A stretch of DNA of 64,000 nt from CAYLNL01 sp964385175. Lineage in GTDB: Bacteria; Bacteroidota; Bacteroidia; Flavobacteriales; Flavobacteriaceae. Below the pieces are notes generated by a model. It saw nothing but the letters and a program-made list of their open reading frames with translations. It was not told where the DNA came from and made no database searches. Shown one piece after another: positions 17,189-26,403 of the stretch; the first letter of the stretch is position 1, and every line of letters starts with the position of its first letter. A program made the translations under genes and the position numbers. The stretch is taken from the NCBI GenBank assembly GCA_964385175.1, contig CAYLNL010000009.1, positions 31,635-95,634 on the forward strand, given 5' to 3'.

Positions 17189-20100
17189 ATGAAGGGTAAA
17201 ATCTTTATTCTATTCCTGCTTTTTATTACTACAATATCCTACGCACAAACCATTACCGGGAAGGTTTCCGATGCTTTAAAAGAACCTTTAATCGGGGTAT
17301 CGGTTGTAGTAGAAGGCAAGCGAATAGGAACCACTACCGATTTTGATGGTAACTACACCATCAGCGCCAAACGAGGCGATGTTCTCAAATTCACCTACGT
17401 AGGCCTACAAACCAAAACGGTTACGGTAGGCGCCGATACCGTGATAAATGTAACGATGGAAGAAGATGCCACAGCATTGAATGAGGTGGTAATTACTGCA
17501 TTGGGGATTAAAAAAGCCAAGCGCTCCGTAGGATATTCTGTCCAGGAACTCGGCGCAGACCAAATAGCCCGCGAAGGAAGCCAGGATGTGCTCAGCGCCC
17601 TGCAAGGCAAAATAGCCGGGGTTACCATAAATGCAACGGGTGGCGCCGCCGGAGCCGGATCTAACATCCTTATCCGCGGTGTTACCTCCCTCAACGCATC
17701 GGGAGACAACCAGCCCTTATTTGTGGTAGATGGCGTTCCCATCAGTAACCTTGCCACTTCCGGGAGCGTACTGCCCAGCACAGGCTCCAATTCCCCTTCC
17801 TCTTCCGAGCAGTTTTCTTACACCAACCGGGGAGCCGATATTAACCCAGACGATATTGAAACCATCTCTGTCCTTAAAGGACCTGCTGCTACCGCACTAT
17901 ACGGACTGCGCGCTGCCAACGGGGTGGTGCTCATTACTACCAAACGCGGCAAAAGCGGGCAAATGCAATTTAACTTTAGAACTTCGGCAGGATGGAGCGA
18001 GGTAGGCAAAACCCCCGAAGTGCAAACCCGCTGGCGCGAAGGCTTCAGTGGCGTAGCCATTTCATCCGATGACCCTGCCGCTCCTACCGGTTACAGCTAT
18101 GCCCCCGGCAACACCTTTGGTTTTTGGTCTTTTGGACCAGAATACGGGCCCAACGACCGGTTTTATAACAATTTCAGGGACTTTTTCCGCAAAGGCTTTT
18201 CTTCTTCCAATACTTTAAATGTAAATGGAGGCGGGAAAAACTATACCTACTTTGGTTCTATTTCCCGTTCCGATGAAGATGGTATTGTGCCCAACACATT
18301 TTTCTCCAGAACCACTGCCAAACTCTCCGGAATCGTAAACATAAGCGAGAAATTTTCCGTAGAACCTTCGGTTTCATACATTCTCTCTGATGGACGGCTA
18401 CCCAACGGGGGCGATAAATCAATAATGAGTTCGCTTTCCTACTGGTCGCCTACCATCAACGTAAATGATTACCTCACTGTAAACGGAACCGAGAAAAACT
18501 ATTCTAACGGCGTGGTGGACAATCCCCGTTATTTTGCCGAAGTAAGCGCCTTAGACAGCCGCGTAAACCGGTTGCTGGGAAATATTAAATTCAATTACAA
18601 CATCACCAACTGGTTGAATGTGCAGTACCAACTGGGTATTGACAATTACCACGATAACCGGGTGCGGTTTGTTCCCCCCGATGTAGATGCCGGCACAGCG
18701 GTACAAGGATTTATTGTACACCAGGGCATTAACTACAACGAGCTTACTTCTAACTTATTTGTAACCCTCAGCAGAGATTTCAACGAAAATTTAAAAGGCT
18801 CTTTCCTCGTTGGAAACCAGGTTACCGATATTGAAACCCGCTCCTTATTAAGTCGGGCAGAAGGATTAGACCCTACTGACCTGAAGAATTTTGAAGCGGC
18901 TACTAACTTTTTCGGAGACCGCCGGAATACCGAGCGAAACCTCTCTGGTGTTTTTGGTGACCTTCGGTTAGAATACAAAAATACCCTCTTTTTGAGCGTT
19001 ACCGGGCGAAACGACTGGTCTTCTACCTTGCCCAAAGCCAACCGCAGTTTCTTTTATCCCTCTGCCAGCTTGAGCTATGTGCTTTCTCAAACCCTGGCAG
19101 ATACCGATAACCTGCCCGGGTTTCTAAACTTTGCGAAACTACGAGCCTCGTATGCCGAGGTGGGTAAAGATGCCGGTGTATATCTTACCGGGATTTATTA
19201 CGACCAACCTTCTAACTTCCCCTTTGGAGAGGTAGATGGTTTTTCCCAAGACTCTAATGGAGGCTCTGATAAGCTAAAGCCCGAGCGAACCGCCGGGTTA
19301 GAGTTTGGCGGCGAATTCCGCTTTCTCCAAAATCGATTTGGCTTTGACCTCACTTATTACCAACAAAACAGTAAAGACCAGATTTTTAACGTTCCGGCGC
19401 CGCAAAGCTCTGGTTTTGATAGCTTTACCCTCAATACCGGTGAAGTAGTGAACCGGGGGTGGGAAGTATTGGTAAATGGCACCCCTTTGAAAACTTCCAA
19501 CTTTAGTTGGGACCTTACGCTAAACTGGTCGAAAGTAAAAGGAGAAGTGCTTTCCCTCCCCGAACAAATTGATGAAGTTGTTTTTGCAGACAGCGGCTTT
19601 GGCGTTGTCTCAAAATTAGTAGTAGGAGGCTCTCCCGGCGACTTGTATGGTTTTACCTATTCGTATGACGAAAATGGAAATCGCATTATCGCAGCCAATG
19701 GTTTTCCTTTAATTAATACCAGTCAGCAGGTAAAGGTAGGAAATGCCTTCCCCGACTGGTTGGGCAGTGTGCAAAGCAGTTTCAACTGGAAAGGACTTTC
19801 CCTCTCCTTTTTGGTAGAGCGCAAGGAGGGAGGCGATGCCTATGACTCCGGGCAGCGAAACGGGCTTCGGAACGGGGTGTTAAAAATTACCGAGTTCCGC
19901 AACGAGGAAATGGTTTTTGAAGGCGTTCTGGCAGATGGTACGCCCAACACCACACCCGTAAACATTACCCAAAACTATTACCGGAGCGCTTCCATCTATA
20001 ACCGCGCTTCCGAAATCTTGGTGCAGGATACCTCCTGGTGGCGGTTGCGAAATGTAACCCTTTCGTATGAGTTGCCTTCTAAATTGATAGATAACACCGG

Positions 20101-20275
20101 GATAGACCGGATTTTCCTGAATTTTACGGGCACTAACCTATGGTTAAAAACCGATTTCAGGGGCTACGACCCGGAAGGAACTCAGTTTAGTGCCGGCACC
20201 AATGCCTATGGGTTCACCGGGCTCAACATTCCCAATACAAAAAGTTACTTTTTTGGCATTAACTTAAATTTTTAA
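17189..20275 (+). CDS. SusC/RagA-family TonB-dependent outer-membrane transporter
   Basis: The 1028-residue product has a signal peptide (1-20, ending SYAQ), then a carboxypeptidase-regulatory-like beta domain (about 22-95: ITGKVSDALKEPLIGVSVVV). Next come the TonB plug (about 100-250, with NEVVITALGIKKAKRS and VLKGPAATALYGLRAANGVV) and a long beta-barrel ending in FGINLNF. SusC proteins form the outer-membrane channel of glycan or peptide uptake complexes, energised by TonB. The partner SusD-like gene starts four bases after the stop. No glycoside hydrolase or peptidase lies nearby, so the substrate cannot be inferred. Confidence 0.96.
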   Translation: MKGKIFILFLLFITTISYAQTITGKVSDALKEPLIGVSVVVEGKRIGTTTDFDGNYTISAKRGDVLKFTYVGLQTKTVTVGADTVINVTMEEDATALNEVVITALGIKKAKRSVGYSVQELGADQIAREGSQDVLSALQGKIAGVTINATGGAAGAGSNILIRGVTSLNASGDNQPLFVVDGVPISNLATSGSVLPSTGSNSPSSSEQFSYTNRGADINPDDIETISVLKGPAATALYGLRAANGVVLITTKRGKSGQMQFNFRTSAGWSEVGKTPEVQTRWREGFSGVAISSDDPAAPTGYSYAPGNTFGFWSFGPEYGPNDRFYNNFRDFFRKGFSSSNTLNVNGGGKNYTYFGSISRSDEDGIVPNTFFSRTTAKLSGIVNISEKFSVEPSVSYILSDGRLPNGGDKSIMSSLSYWSPTINVNDYLTVNGTEKNYSNGVVDNPRYFAEVSALDSRVNRLLGNIKFNYNITNWLNVQYQLGIDNYHDNRVRFVPPDVDAGTAVQGFIVHQGINYNELTSNLFVTLSRDFNENLKGSFLVGNQVTDIETRSLLSRAEGLDPTDLKNFEAATNFFGDRRNTERNLSGVFGDLRLEYKNTLFLSVTGRNDWSSTLPKANRSFFYPSASLSYVLSQTLADTDNLPGFLNFAKLRASYAEVGKDAGVYLTGIYYDQPSNFPFGEVDGFSQDSNGGSDKLKPERTAGLEFGGEFRFLQNRFGFDLTYYQQNSKDQIFNVPAPQSSGFDSFTLNTGEVVNRGWEVLVNGTPLKTSNFSWDLTLNWSKVKGEVLSLPEQIDEVVFADSGFGVVSKLVVGGSPGDLYGFTYSYDENGNRIIAANGFPLINTSQQVKVGNAFPDWLGSVQSSFNWKGLSLSFLVERKEGGDAYDSGQRNGLRNGVLKITEFRNEEMVFEGVLADGTPNTTPVNITQNYYRSASIYNRASEILVQDTSWWRLRNVTLSYELPSKLIDNTGIDRIFLNFTGTNLWLKTDFRGYDPEGTQFSAGTNAYGFTGLNIPNTKSYFFGINLNF

Positions 20276-20279
20276 AATC

Positions 20280-21767
20280 ATGAAGAATTTAAAATATAGC
20301 TTATTGGCAGCCCTTTCCATCCTATTTATAGGATGTGATAGTTTCCTGGATGATAACATAGACCCCAACAAATCGGTATTAGAAGACCTGAAACCTTCTG
20401 ATATGTTGCCTACTTCTATTTACTACACCTCACAGGCTCATTACAATGTCTCGTTTAGTGTATGCCAGTACTCCCAGCAATTAGCCTCGTACTTTACCCC
20501 GGGGCCCGACACGCAGGAAGAAATCCAGATTTCCGGCGCATGGGGGCTCATTTATTCCGGCGCTCTTTCCGATATAAAAGCGTTGTCTATCCTGGCAGAG
20601 CGCGACAAATCTGCTCATTACCAGGGCATTGCTATGATACTCCGGGCTACTAATCTGGCGCTGGCTACCGACCAATGGGGCGATGTGCCGGCTTCTGCGG
20701 CTACTTTGGGAGAGGCCGATTTTAATCCCTCTTTTGATGCCCAGGAAGATGTGTACACCCTGGTAAATACTCTCCTTGATGATGCTATTGAGTTGTTGAG
20801 CGGGCCTGATAATTCTGGTTTAACGATTGGGGAAGATGATATTATTTATGGAGGAAATATAGACCGGTGGATAAAGGCTGCATATTCCCTGAAGGCTCGT
20901 TATTCGCTGCACCTCACCGAAATAAACCAAACCCAGGCGGTAGCCGGTGCGCTGGCGAACCTGGCGAATGCTTTTGAGGGTAACCAGGACGATTTTCAAC
21001 TGGTTTATAATGACCGGAATTTTAACCCATGGAATGCAGGCGTGGTGCTGCCCAATAATACCGGGAACCGCTCTGTGTTACTTTCTGACCAATTGGTGAG
21101 TTTAATGAATGGCACTTCCTTTCCGTTTGCTGCTATAACAGTAGATCCCCGGTTAGCGCTTATCTCTACCATTAACGGAACTACCGAACTGGTTTACACC
21201 GGGGCGGTAAATGGCACCGGTGGCAGGGATGTGGCGGGAGCATCGGCTACAGCAGATTTGGGAGCGAGTGATTTTTATTCTTCTCAAACGGCTCCTTTGA
21301 TTATGGTGAGCTATTCTGAGCAGAAATTTATTGAGGCAGAAGCACTCTTCTTGCAAAACGGAGGTACTGCCACCTCAGTAGGGAGCACGGTAGGAGCCTA
21401 TAACGCTTATATAGACGGAATACGGGCGAATATGGATAAAATAGGCGTGCCTGCCGCCGACAGGGATGCGTACCTTGCGGATGCTTCTGTAGCGGTTGGG
21501 CCGGATAATTTAATGCTCGCGCATATTATGCGCGAAAAAACCATCGCTACATTTTTAAGCCCTGAGTCTTTTGTGGACTTGCGCCGCTATGATTTTGACC
21601 CAAATGTGTTTATTGGCTTAACCTTGCCCGCCAACCATGAAGATTCTCTAAACGGGCAATGGGCGCGACGGGCGCAATATCCTTCTTCTGAACAAACCCG
21701 CAACGGGGCAGAGGTGGCTAAGGTGAGACAGGAATCTAACGTAGGTGTTTGGTGGGATGCGAATTAA
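20280..21767 (+). CDS. SusD/RagB-family substrate-binding lipoprotein
   Basis: The 495-residue product has a lipobox (LFIGC, Cys 19) followed by the typical SFLDDNIDPNKS start. The pattern, with SYSEQKFIEAEALF in the C-terminal half and IMREKTIATFLSPESFVDLRRY, is that of the SusD-like family lying as a lid over SusC. It captures substrate on the cell surface and hands it to the SusC channel. Its 3' end overlaps the convergent PLP-enzyme gene by 32 bases, so the transcripts can form a short antisense overlap. Confidence 0.93.
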   Translation: MKNLKYSLLAALSILFIGCDSFLDDNIDPNKSVLEDLKPSDMLPTSIYYTSQAHYNVSFSVCQYSQQLASYFTPGPDTQEEIQISGAWGLIYSGALSDIKALSILAERDKSAHYQGIAMILRATNLALATDQWGDVPASAATLGEADFNPSFDAQEDVYTLVNTLLDDAIELLSGPDNSGLTIGEDDIIYGGNIDRWIKAAYSLKARYSLHLTEINQTQAVAGALANLANAFEGNQDDFQLVYNDRNFNPWNAGVVLPNNTGNRSVLLSDQLVSLMNGTSFPFAAITVDPRLALISTINGTTELVYTGAVNGTGGRDVAGASATADLGASDFYSSQTAPLIMVSYSEQKFIEAEALFLQNGGTATSVGSTVGAYNAYIDGIRANMDKIGVPAADRDAYLADASVAVGPDNLMLAHIMREKTIATFLSPESFVDLRRYDFDPNVFIGLTLPANHEDSLNGQWARRAQYPSSEQTRNGAEVAKVRQESNVGVWWDAN

Positions 21768-22797
21768 CGGTATTTGCCAACTCTATAATATCTTTTTCAG
21801 TATGATGAGCGCTCAAAACAATTCGGTTTAGGGCGCTCTCTTTTTCATTGGGATAGCTGAAATGTGTTACAATGATGGCGTGTTCCAGCAGGTATTTTGT
21901 TAGCGTTTCGTCTGCGTAGGAAAAAGCGGGGTGGTTTTTCACGTGTTGGAAAGGAGTTACCGGATGTGTTTTTTCTTTGAACAACTCTATGTTACCGGTG
22001 AGTAGTTGGCGTTTTTCTTCGTAAATGGTTTGAGCATCTAATAAAGTGGCTATAGCATGAGGTGCAGCTGGGCTGGCTGCTATAAACCCATTTGTTTGCG
22101 CAAGTTTTTCCATGCGAGAAATGCTCCCTGCAATCATTCCTGCCTGTACGCCAAATCCTTTGCCTAAGGAGCCGCACACTATTAACTCTTGTACGGGCAA
22201 TTCCCGGAGCGCACCATAGGCGCCTCCGCCGCGCGCACCTAATACGCCCAGCCCGTGAGAGTCATCGGCTACCAAAATAATTTCCTGGAGAGGCATATCG
22301 TCCAAAAGATGTATATTGGGATAAGCATCTTCCTTAAAATCAATAGTATCTATATAAACAACAGGTGTTTCGGGAGACTGGTTGGTAAAATGCTGGTGCA
22401 AGGCTGCCCGAAATTCTGGGAGGGTACGGTAGTTTTTACTGTAGGGTTGGCGCAGGGCGGGGTGTGCAGAGGGGGCGTAAAAGGCTTTGTAATTGGGTTG
22501 ACTGAAATAGGCGCTTACTAACTGGCCTGCCATGTAGCCGGAAGAAAGGGTTATGCAGGCGGGGCTGCCAAGTAAACGGGCTAAAAGAGCCTCTGCCTCT
22601 TCGTAGAGGGTAAAACGGATATTGGCTTTCCGGGAGGCGGTGTAGCTAACGCCATAGTTTTCTACATTTTTTACAACTATTTTTCGGAATGCGGCATCGG
22701 TTTGTAGTCCCAGGTAAGCGGTCCCACCAAAATAGGTATAGGTTTTTCCAAGGTGTTCTATAATTCTGCCCGGGAAGGTATTTACGGGAAATATCAT
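21736..22797 (-). CDS. aminotransferase class I/II-fold PLP enzyme (alpha-oxoamine-synthase-like)
   Basis: The 353-residue product belongs to fold-type I PLP enzymes near the 8-amino-7-oxononanoate synthase/KBL group. It shows the Asp-Ser-His of the cofactor site, VADDSHGLGVLG (Asp 179, His 181), and the Schiff-base Lys 213 in CGSLGKGFGVQAG. It is somewhat shorter than true BioF (about 385). Its ATG overlaps the stop of the dipeptide epimerase gene (ATGA), so the two are translationally coupled. This suggests a role in amino-acid or peptide catabolism rather than biotin synthesis. The exact reaction is not predictable. Confidence 0.8.
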   Translation of the reverse strand: MIFPVNTFPGRIIEHLGKTYTYFGGTAYLGLQTDAAFRKIVVKNVENYGVSYTASRKANIRFTLYEEAEALLARLLGSPACITLSSGYMAGQLVSAYFSQPNYKAFYAPSAHPALRQPYSKNYRTLPEFRAALHQHFTNQSPETPVVYIDTIDFKEDAYPNIHLLDDMPLQEIILVADDSHGLGVLGARGGGAYGALRELPVQELIVCGSLGKGFGVQAGMIAGSISRMEKLAQTNGFIAASPAAPHAIATLLDAQTIYEEKRQLLTGNIELFKEKTHPVTPFQHVKNHPAFSYADETLTKYLLEHAIIVTHFSYPNEKESALNRIVLSAHHTEKDIIELANTVNSHPTKHLR

Positions 22798-23807
22798 ACC
22801 AGGAGCGTTACGCCGGTGCCGGGAACAGTTGGGAAAATCACCTTGCCGTCCCCGAGAATTTTCACCCCGGCGGCAATATCAGTTTTTAAGAGCATCGCCC
22901 CGTCCATGTCCACATAATCTAATTGAGGAAGAAGCTGGGCGATGGCAGAAATGCCCACGGTAGATTCAGTCATACAGCCCACCATTACCTTCAATCCCAA
23001 TTCTTTTGCTTTTTTAATCATCCGCCGGGCAGGAGTAAGCCCGCCACACTTGGTGAGCTTAATGTTGATGCCATGAAAATAGCCATCACAGGCGGCTACA
23101 TCTTCTTCTACCAGGCAACTTTCGTCTGCCACCAGGGGGAGAGTGCTGGCTGCCATCACTGCTTTCATGCTTTCTTTTTGGGAGGCGGGGAGGGGTTGTT
23201 CAATAAACTCTACACCCAATTTTTTCAACTCAAAAGAATTTCGGATGGTTTCTTCGGCTCCCCAGGCGCCGTTGGCATCTACCCGGAAAACAGCATCGGT
23301 AACTTCTCGTAGCTTTTTCACAATACTAATATCGTCATGCGTTCCAAGTTTTATTTTATAAATGGGCCAGGGTTTTTCCTTTATTTTTTCAATCATTTTC
23401 TCTTTAGCCGCCAGCCCGATGGTGTAATTGGTAATAGGGTAGGAGGTTATGCTTTGCCCCCAGAGTTCATGAAGGGGCTTGCCCTCGAGCTTTCCTGCTA
23501 AATCGTTATAAGCCATATCTAAGGCGCAAATAGCAAAGTTAGAAAGGGGGAGGGAGGTTAAAAACCGGTGAAAATTTTCGGGGGTTGTATGGGGATGGGC
23601 TTCCAGTTGATTTTTCAGAGCCTGTATCTCCTTCATCATTCCACTCAAAGTAATGTTGTAATAGGGATTAGATGTAGCTTCTCCGTAACCGGTGCACCCA
23701 TTTAGGGTAAGAGCTACAATGAGGGTATCCTGGAAATCGTGCGACTCGCGGGAGATGGTGAAGGTGTGCCGGAGTTCTAATTGCTGGGGGATGAGTTGGA
23801 GGTGCAT
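22794..23807 (-). CDS. dipeptide epimerase (enolase superfamily, L-Ala-D/L-Glu type)
   Basis: The 337-residue product is an enolase-superfamily member of the muconate-lactonising subgroup. Catalytic lysines are seen in the KxK motif YKIKLG (Lys 151, Lys 153) and at Lys 250 (INIKLTKCGG). The metal ligands are Asp 177 (RVDANGAW), Glu 203 (IEQPL) and Asp 228 (VADES). The segment VGCMTESTVGISA is typical of L-Ala-D/L-Glu epimerases, which recycle murein peptides; related enzymes use other dipeptides. The frame is open 16 codons further upstream, but the ATG at 23807 fits the family start. It sits 20 bases after the hydrolase gene. Confidence 0.9.
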   Translation of the reverse strand: MHLQLIPQQLELRHTFTISRESHDFQDTLIVALTLNGCTGYGEATSNPYYNITLSGMMKEIQALKNQLEAHPHTTPENFHRFLTSLPLSNFAICALDMAYNDLAGKLEGKPLHELWGQSITSYPITNYTIGLAAKEKMIEKIKEKPWPIYKIKLGTHDDISIVKKLREVTDAVFRVDANGAWGAEETIRNSFELKKLGVEFIEQPLPASQKESMKAVMAASTLPLVADESCLVEEDVAACDGYFHGINIKLTKCGGLTPARRMIKKAKELGLKVMVGCMTESTVGISAIAQLLPQLDYVDMDGAMLLKTDIAAGVKILGDGKVIFPTVPGTGVTLLV

Positions 23808-23827
23808 GTAGTATTTATAAATATAAT

Positions 23828-25210
23828 TTATTTTAATAGTTGCCGGGAAATCCAATCTGTTACTAAGTGTAAGGCAACCGGGGAAAATGTTTGCTCAATC
23901 GTACCATACTCATTAGGTAAGCCGGTATTGCATTCTTGAAAAAGGTGGTTGAGGTTTGGTAATTCTTTAAGGGTACTGTTTTTATTACCTGATTTTGCTA
24001 ATGCTTTTCTAATAGCGTCTAAATTTTCTTTTGCCGGAACCTGCAAGTCCTTTTCCCCATTAATAGCTAATACCGGGCATTTCACTTTTTGTAAATTTTT
24101 TGCTGGATTGTGTTTCATGAAATATTGCATCCAGGGGTTTGTAAGTTGGTTGATTTGGGAATTTAATTTTTCCTGGTTGATTTCCTGGTGTGTGCCGGCG
24201 GGCGATTTTTGCTTTAAATAATCGGTAACTTCAGTTTTTAATTTTTCTTGATTAGTAGATTTCATTATTATGTCAAAAATTCCTTTATTCAAGGTTATAG
24301 ACTTTTTTAAAATCGTATCGTTAATTCCTGAAGCGGCTCCAATTCGTTCCTGTTGTAACAACAATAGCTCATTTCCCGGGATTCCTGGCGCTGCCAATAA
24401 TATGATACAATATATGTTTTTCAGGGTTGTGGCCACCATAGGAGCAATTATGCCGCCTTCGCTATGCCCTATTAGCCCTATTTTAGTTTTATTTATTTCT
24501 GGCCGGGTCTCCAGGTATGTAACGGCTGCTTCTACGTCTTTGGCAAAATCTAATGAGGTTGCTGCACTAAAATCTCCTCCCGAATCTCCTACTCCTCTGT
24601 CATCAAATCTCAATACAGCAATTCCATGTTTTGTTAAATGGTCTGCTAAAACCAGAAAAGGTTTATGCCCGCCTACCTCCTCGTTTCTGTTTTGAGGGCC
24701 GCTGCCGCTTATTAAAATCACAGCAGGGTAATTCCCTTCTCTTTTTGGCAATGTTAGCGTTCCTGCTAATGTTATTCCTGCTTTTTTATTTATAAAAGTA
24801 ATATCTTCAGAATAATACGGGTAAGGTTTTACAGGTTCTTGGGTTCTTACACTTTTTTCTTTCTCAAATTCCTGACGCGATAAATTCATAGGAAAAGATT
24901 GCCCGGCTTGTTTAAAAGTACCAGTGATTATACTATCGCTTGCTTTTCCCTCATATTCAACTCCTAAGTTTTGTATAAATAGCTTCAAAACTGAACTTTC
25001 AAAACTTGTAGTAGTTACCGGAATTCCTTTGGCACCTTGGTCGGGACTATCCATAGTGGAGTTGTATCCATTTTCTGTTTTAGCTATATTGAATACAACT
25101 CTTAGTTTTATTCCCCGGGCGCTTAAAATCCCATTCCATTGGCCTGTAATGCCTTGCCCGTAAGTGGAGATATATATAAGGAATATTACTAAAGTAATAG
25201 GTTTTAACAT
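23828..25210 (-). CDS. secreted alpha/beta hydrolase
   Basis: The 460-residue product has a signal peptide (about 1-18). An N-terminal beta-rich region (about 20-130: GQWNGILSARGIKLRVVFNI) is also seen in other Bacteroidota hydrolases. An alpha/beta-hydrolase domain follows. It shows the oxyanion region ILISGSGPQNRNE, FDDRGVGDSGG, the nucleophile elbow IGHSEGG, the acid region INGEKDLQVP and the His in LPNLNHLF. The substrate is unknown; related proteins are esterases or peptidase-like. It is the first gene of a three-gene unit with the epimerase and the PLP enzyme, consistent with periplasmic release of peptides or esters feeding those enzymes. Confidence 0.87.
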   Translation of the reverse strand: MLKPITLVIFLIYISTYGQGITGQWNGILSARGIKLRVVFNIAKTENGYNSTMDSPDQGAKGIPVTTTSFESSVLKLFIQNLGVEYEGKASDSIITGTFKQAGQSFPMNLSRQEFEKEKSVRTQEPVKPYPYYSEDITFINKKAGITLAGTLTLPKREGNYPAVILISGSGPQNRNEEVGGHKPFLVLADHLTKHGIAVLRFDDRGVGDSGGDFSAATSLDFAKDVEAAVTYLETRPEINKTKIGLIGHSEGGIIAPMVATTLKNIYCIILLAAPGIPGNELLLLQQERIGAASGINDTILKKSITLNKGIFDIIMKSTNQEKLKTEVTDYLKQKSPAGTHQEINQEKLNSQINQLTNPWMQYFMKHNPAKNLQKVKCPVLAINGEKDLQVPAKENLDAIRKALAKSGNKNSTLKELPNLNHLFQECNTGLPNEYGTIEQTFSPVALHLVTDWISRQLLK

Positions 25211-25390
25211 TTTTTAGTCTAAAAGATTAAAATAGTAACTGTTTTGAGTATTTATATGGCTGTTTCAATTTACCCGACTTCATTTTTATCAACTATACTC
25301 CAATCTTTTTAATTTCCTTGTTTTTTATATAGAATCTCGCTCCTATAAAAATATTGAGCAGAACTAAAGGTTTTGGCTATAGTCTATTTT

Positions 25391-26224
25391 TTATTGTTTT
25401 TTATACAATACTGCATTTCCTGCAAATTTATTGAGGTTTATTTTAGGGGTATTATATAAATATACTTCAACATCATCTGAAGCTTCTATGGTAATGTTGT
25501 TGGCGGCGTTTACATAGCAATCTACCTTGCTTTCGGCTACGAGACTGCATTGGTTAGCTATAAAAGCTTCGCCTGAATAAGAGGCGCTATTGTCTAACCG
25601 GAGGGAAAGGTAATTGGCGGAACCACTTATTTTAGCCTCACTTTTCTGGTACATATCTATTTTACAGTCCCCGATGTTGCCGGTTGCTTTTATTCTGGCA
25701 TCTTCATTTACTACAAAAGTGGCATTTTTGGCTTTCAGGGTAAGTTCTGCTTTGCTTTTTTCAGAACCGGTGAATTTGAACTCATCGGCTTGCAGGGTGA
25801 GGTATAGCTTGGCGGAGTTGGTGGCGCTTAGGGTGAGTTTTTTCAAATTTAAGTCGGACAGGGAACGGATAACCGCATCTTCGCGGGCGACTATAGACAC
25901 GAGTTCGCCCGTATGGTAAATCCTGATTTTCAAGGTTTTGCTGGACGTAATTTGTTTAGAGGTCTGAACAGTAAGAAGCCCGTTGAAGGAAAGAAAATGA
26001 ATTACCTCATGGAGGTTTTCGTCGGCCTCTACTTCTATCATTGGGTTTTCTCCTTGTACGAGAGATACTTCCAGGTCTTCGCCAATGTCTATTGAGCCGA
26101 ATAGTTCAATAGGGGTTTGCACTAATTTTACATTTCGGTTTCCCTTTATTTTCTCTTTGTTTTGGGCATGTGCAGTCATGGTTATTATACAGAGAAGCGT
26201 GGTGGTAAAGATGGCTATTCTCAT
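25391..26224 (-). CDS. DUF2807 (head-GIN domain) exported protein
   Basis: The 277-residue product has a signal peptide (about 1-20, ending AHAQ). Repeating short beta-strands (IDIGEDLEVSLVQGENPMIEVEADENL and similar) follow, as expected for the right-handed beta-helix of DUF2807 proteins. It is a periplasmic or surface protein of unknown function. It follows another DUF2807 gene, but a strong terminator (26304-26328) and its own -7 box (26247-26254) separate them, so it can be expressed independently. Confidence 0.8.
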   Translation of the reverse strand: MRIAIFTTTLLCIITMTAHAQNKEKIKGNRNVKLVQTPIELFGSIDIGEDLEVSLVQGENPMIEVEADENLHEVIHFLSFNGLLTVQTSKQITSSKTLKIRIYHTGELVSIVAREDAVIRSLSDLNLKKLTLSATNSAKLYLTLQADEFKFTGSEKSKAELTLKAKNATFVVNEDARIKATGNIGDCKIDMYQKSEAKISGSANYLSLRLDNSASYSGEAFIANQCSLVAESKVDCYVNAANNITIEASDDVEVYLYNTPKINLNKFAGNAVLYKKQ

Positions 26225-26246
26225 ACGTATTTTAGTTTGTTGTGGA

Positions 26247-26254
26247 CAAATATA
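26247..26254 (-). promoter_or_regulatory. -7 promoter box TATATTTG
   Basis: An exact TAnnTTTG on the minus strand lies 23 bases before the DUF2807 gene that starts at 26224. Confidence 0.55.
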
Positions 26255-26303
26255 CTAAAAAAGTTATGGTTGCAGGCTATGTGGTGGTGGTGAGATGAAA
26301 AAG

Positions 26304-26328
26304 AAAAAACCACCGGGAGGGTGGTTTT
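26304..26328 (-). terminator. intrinsic terminator after the upstream DUF2807 gene
   Basis: On the minus strand AAAACCACC, a five-base loop and GGTGGTTTTTT form a perfect stem followed by a T-rich tail. It ends transcription from the PspC/DUF2807 operon. Confidence 0.85.
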
Positions 26329-26403
26329 GCAGACGGGGTGTGAGCGCGTATGTGTGCGTGGGCTTTGGATTGGACTGTGGTTATGGCGCTGGAAACTACA
26401 GAT

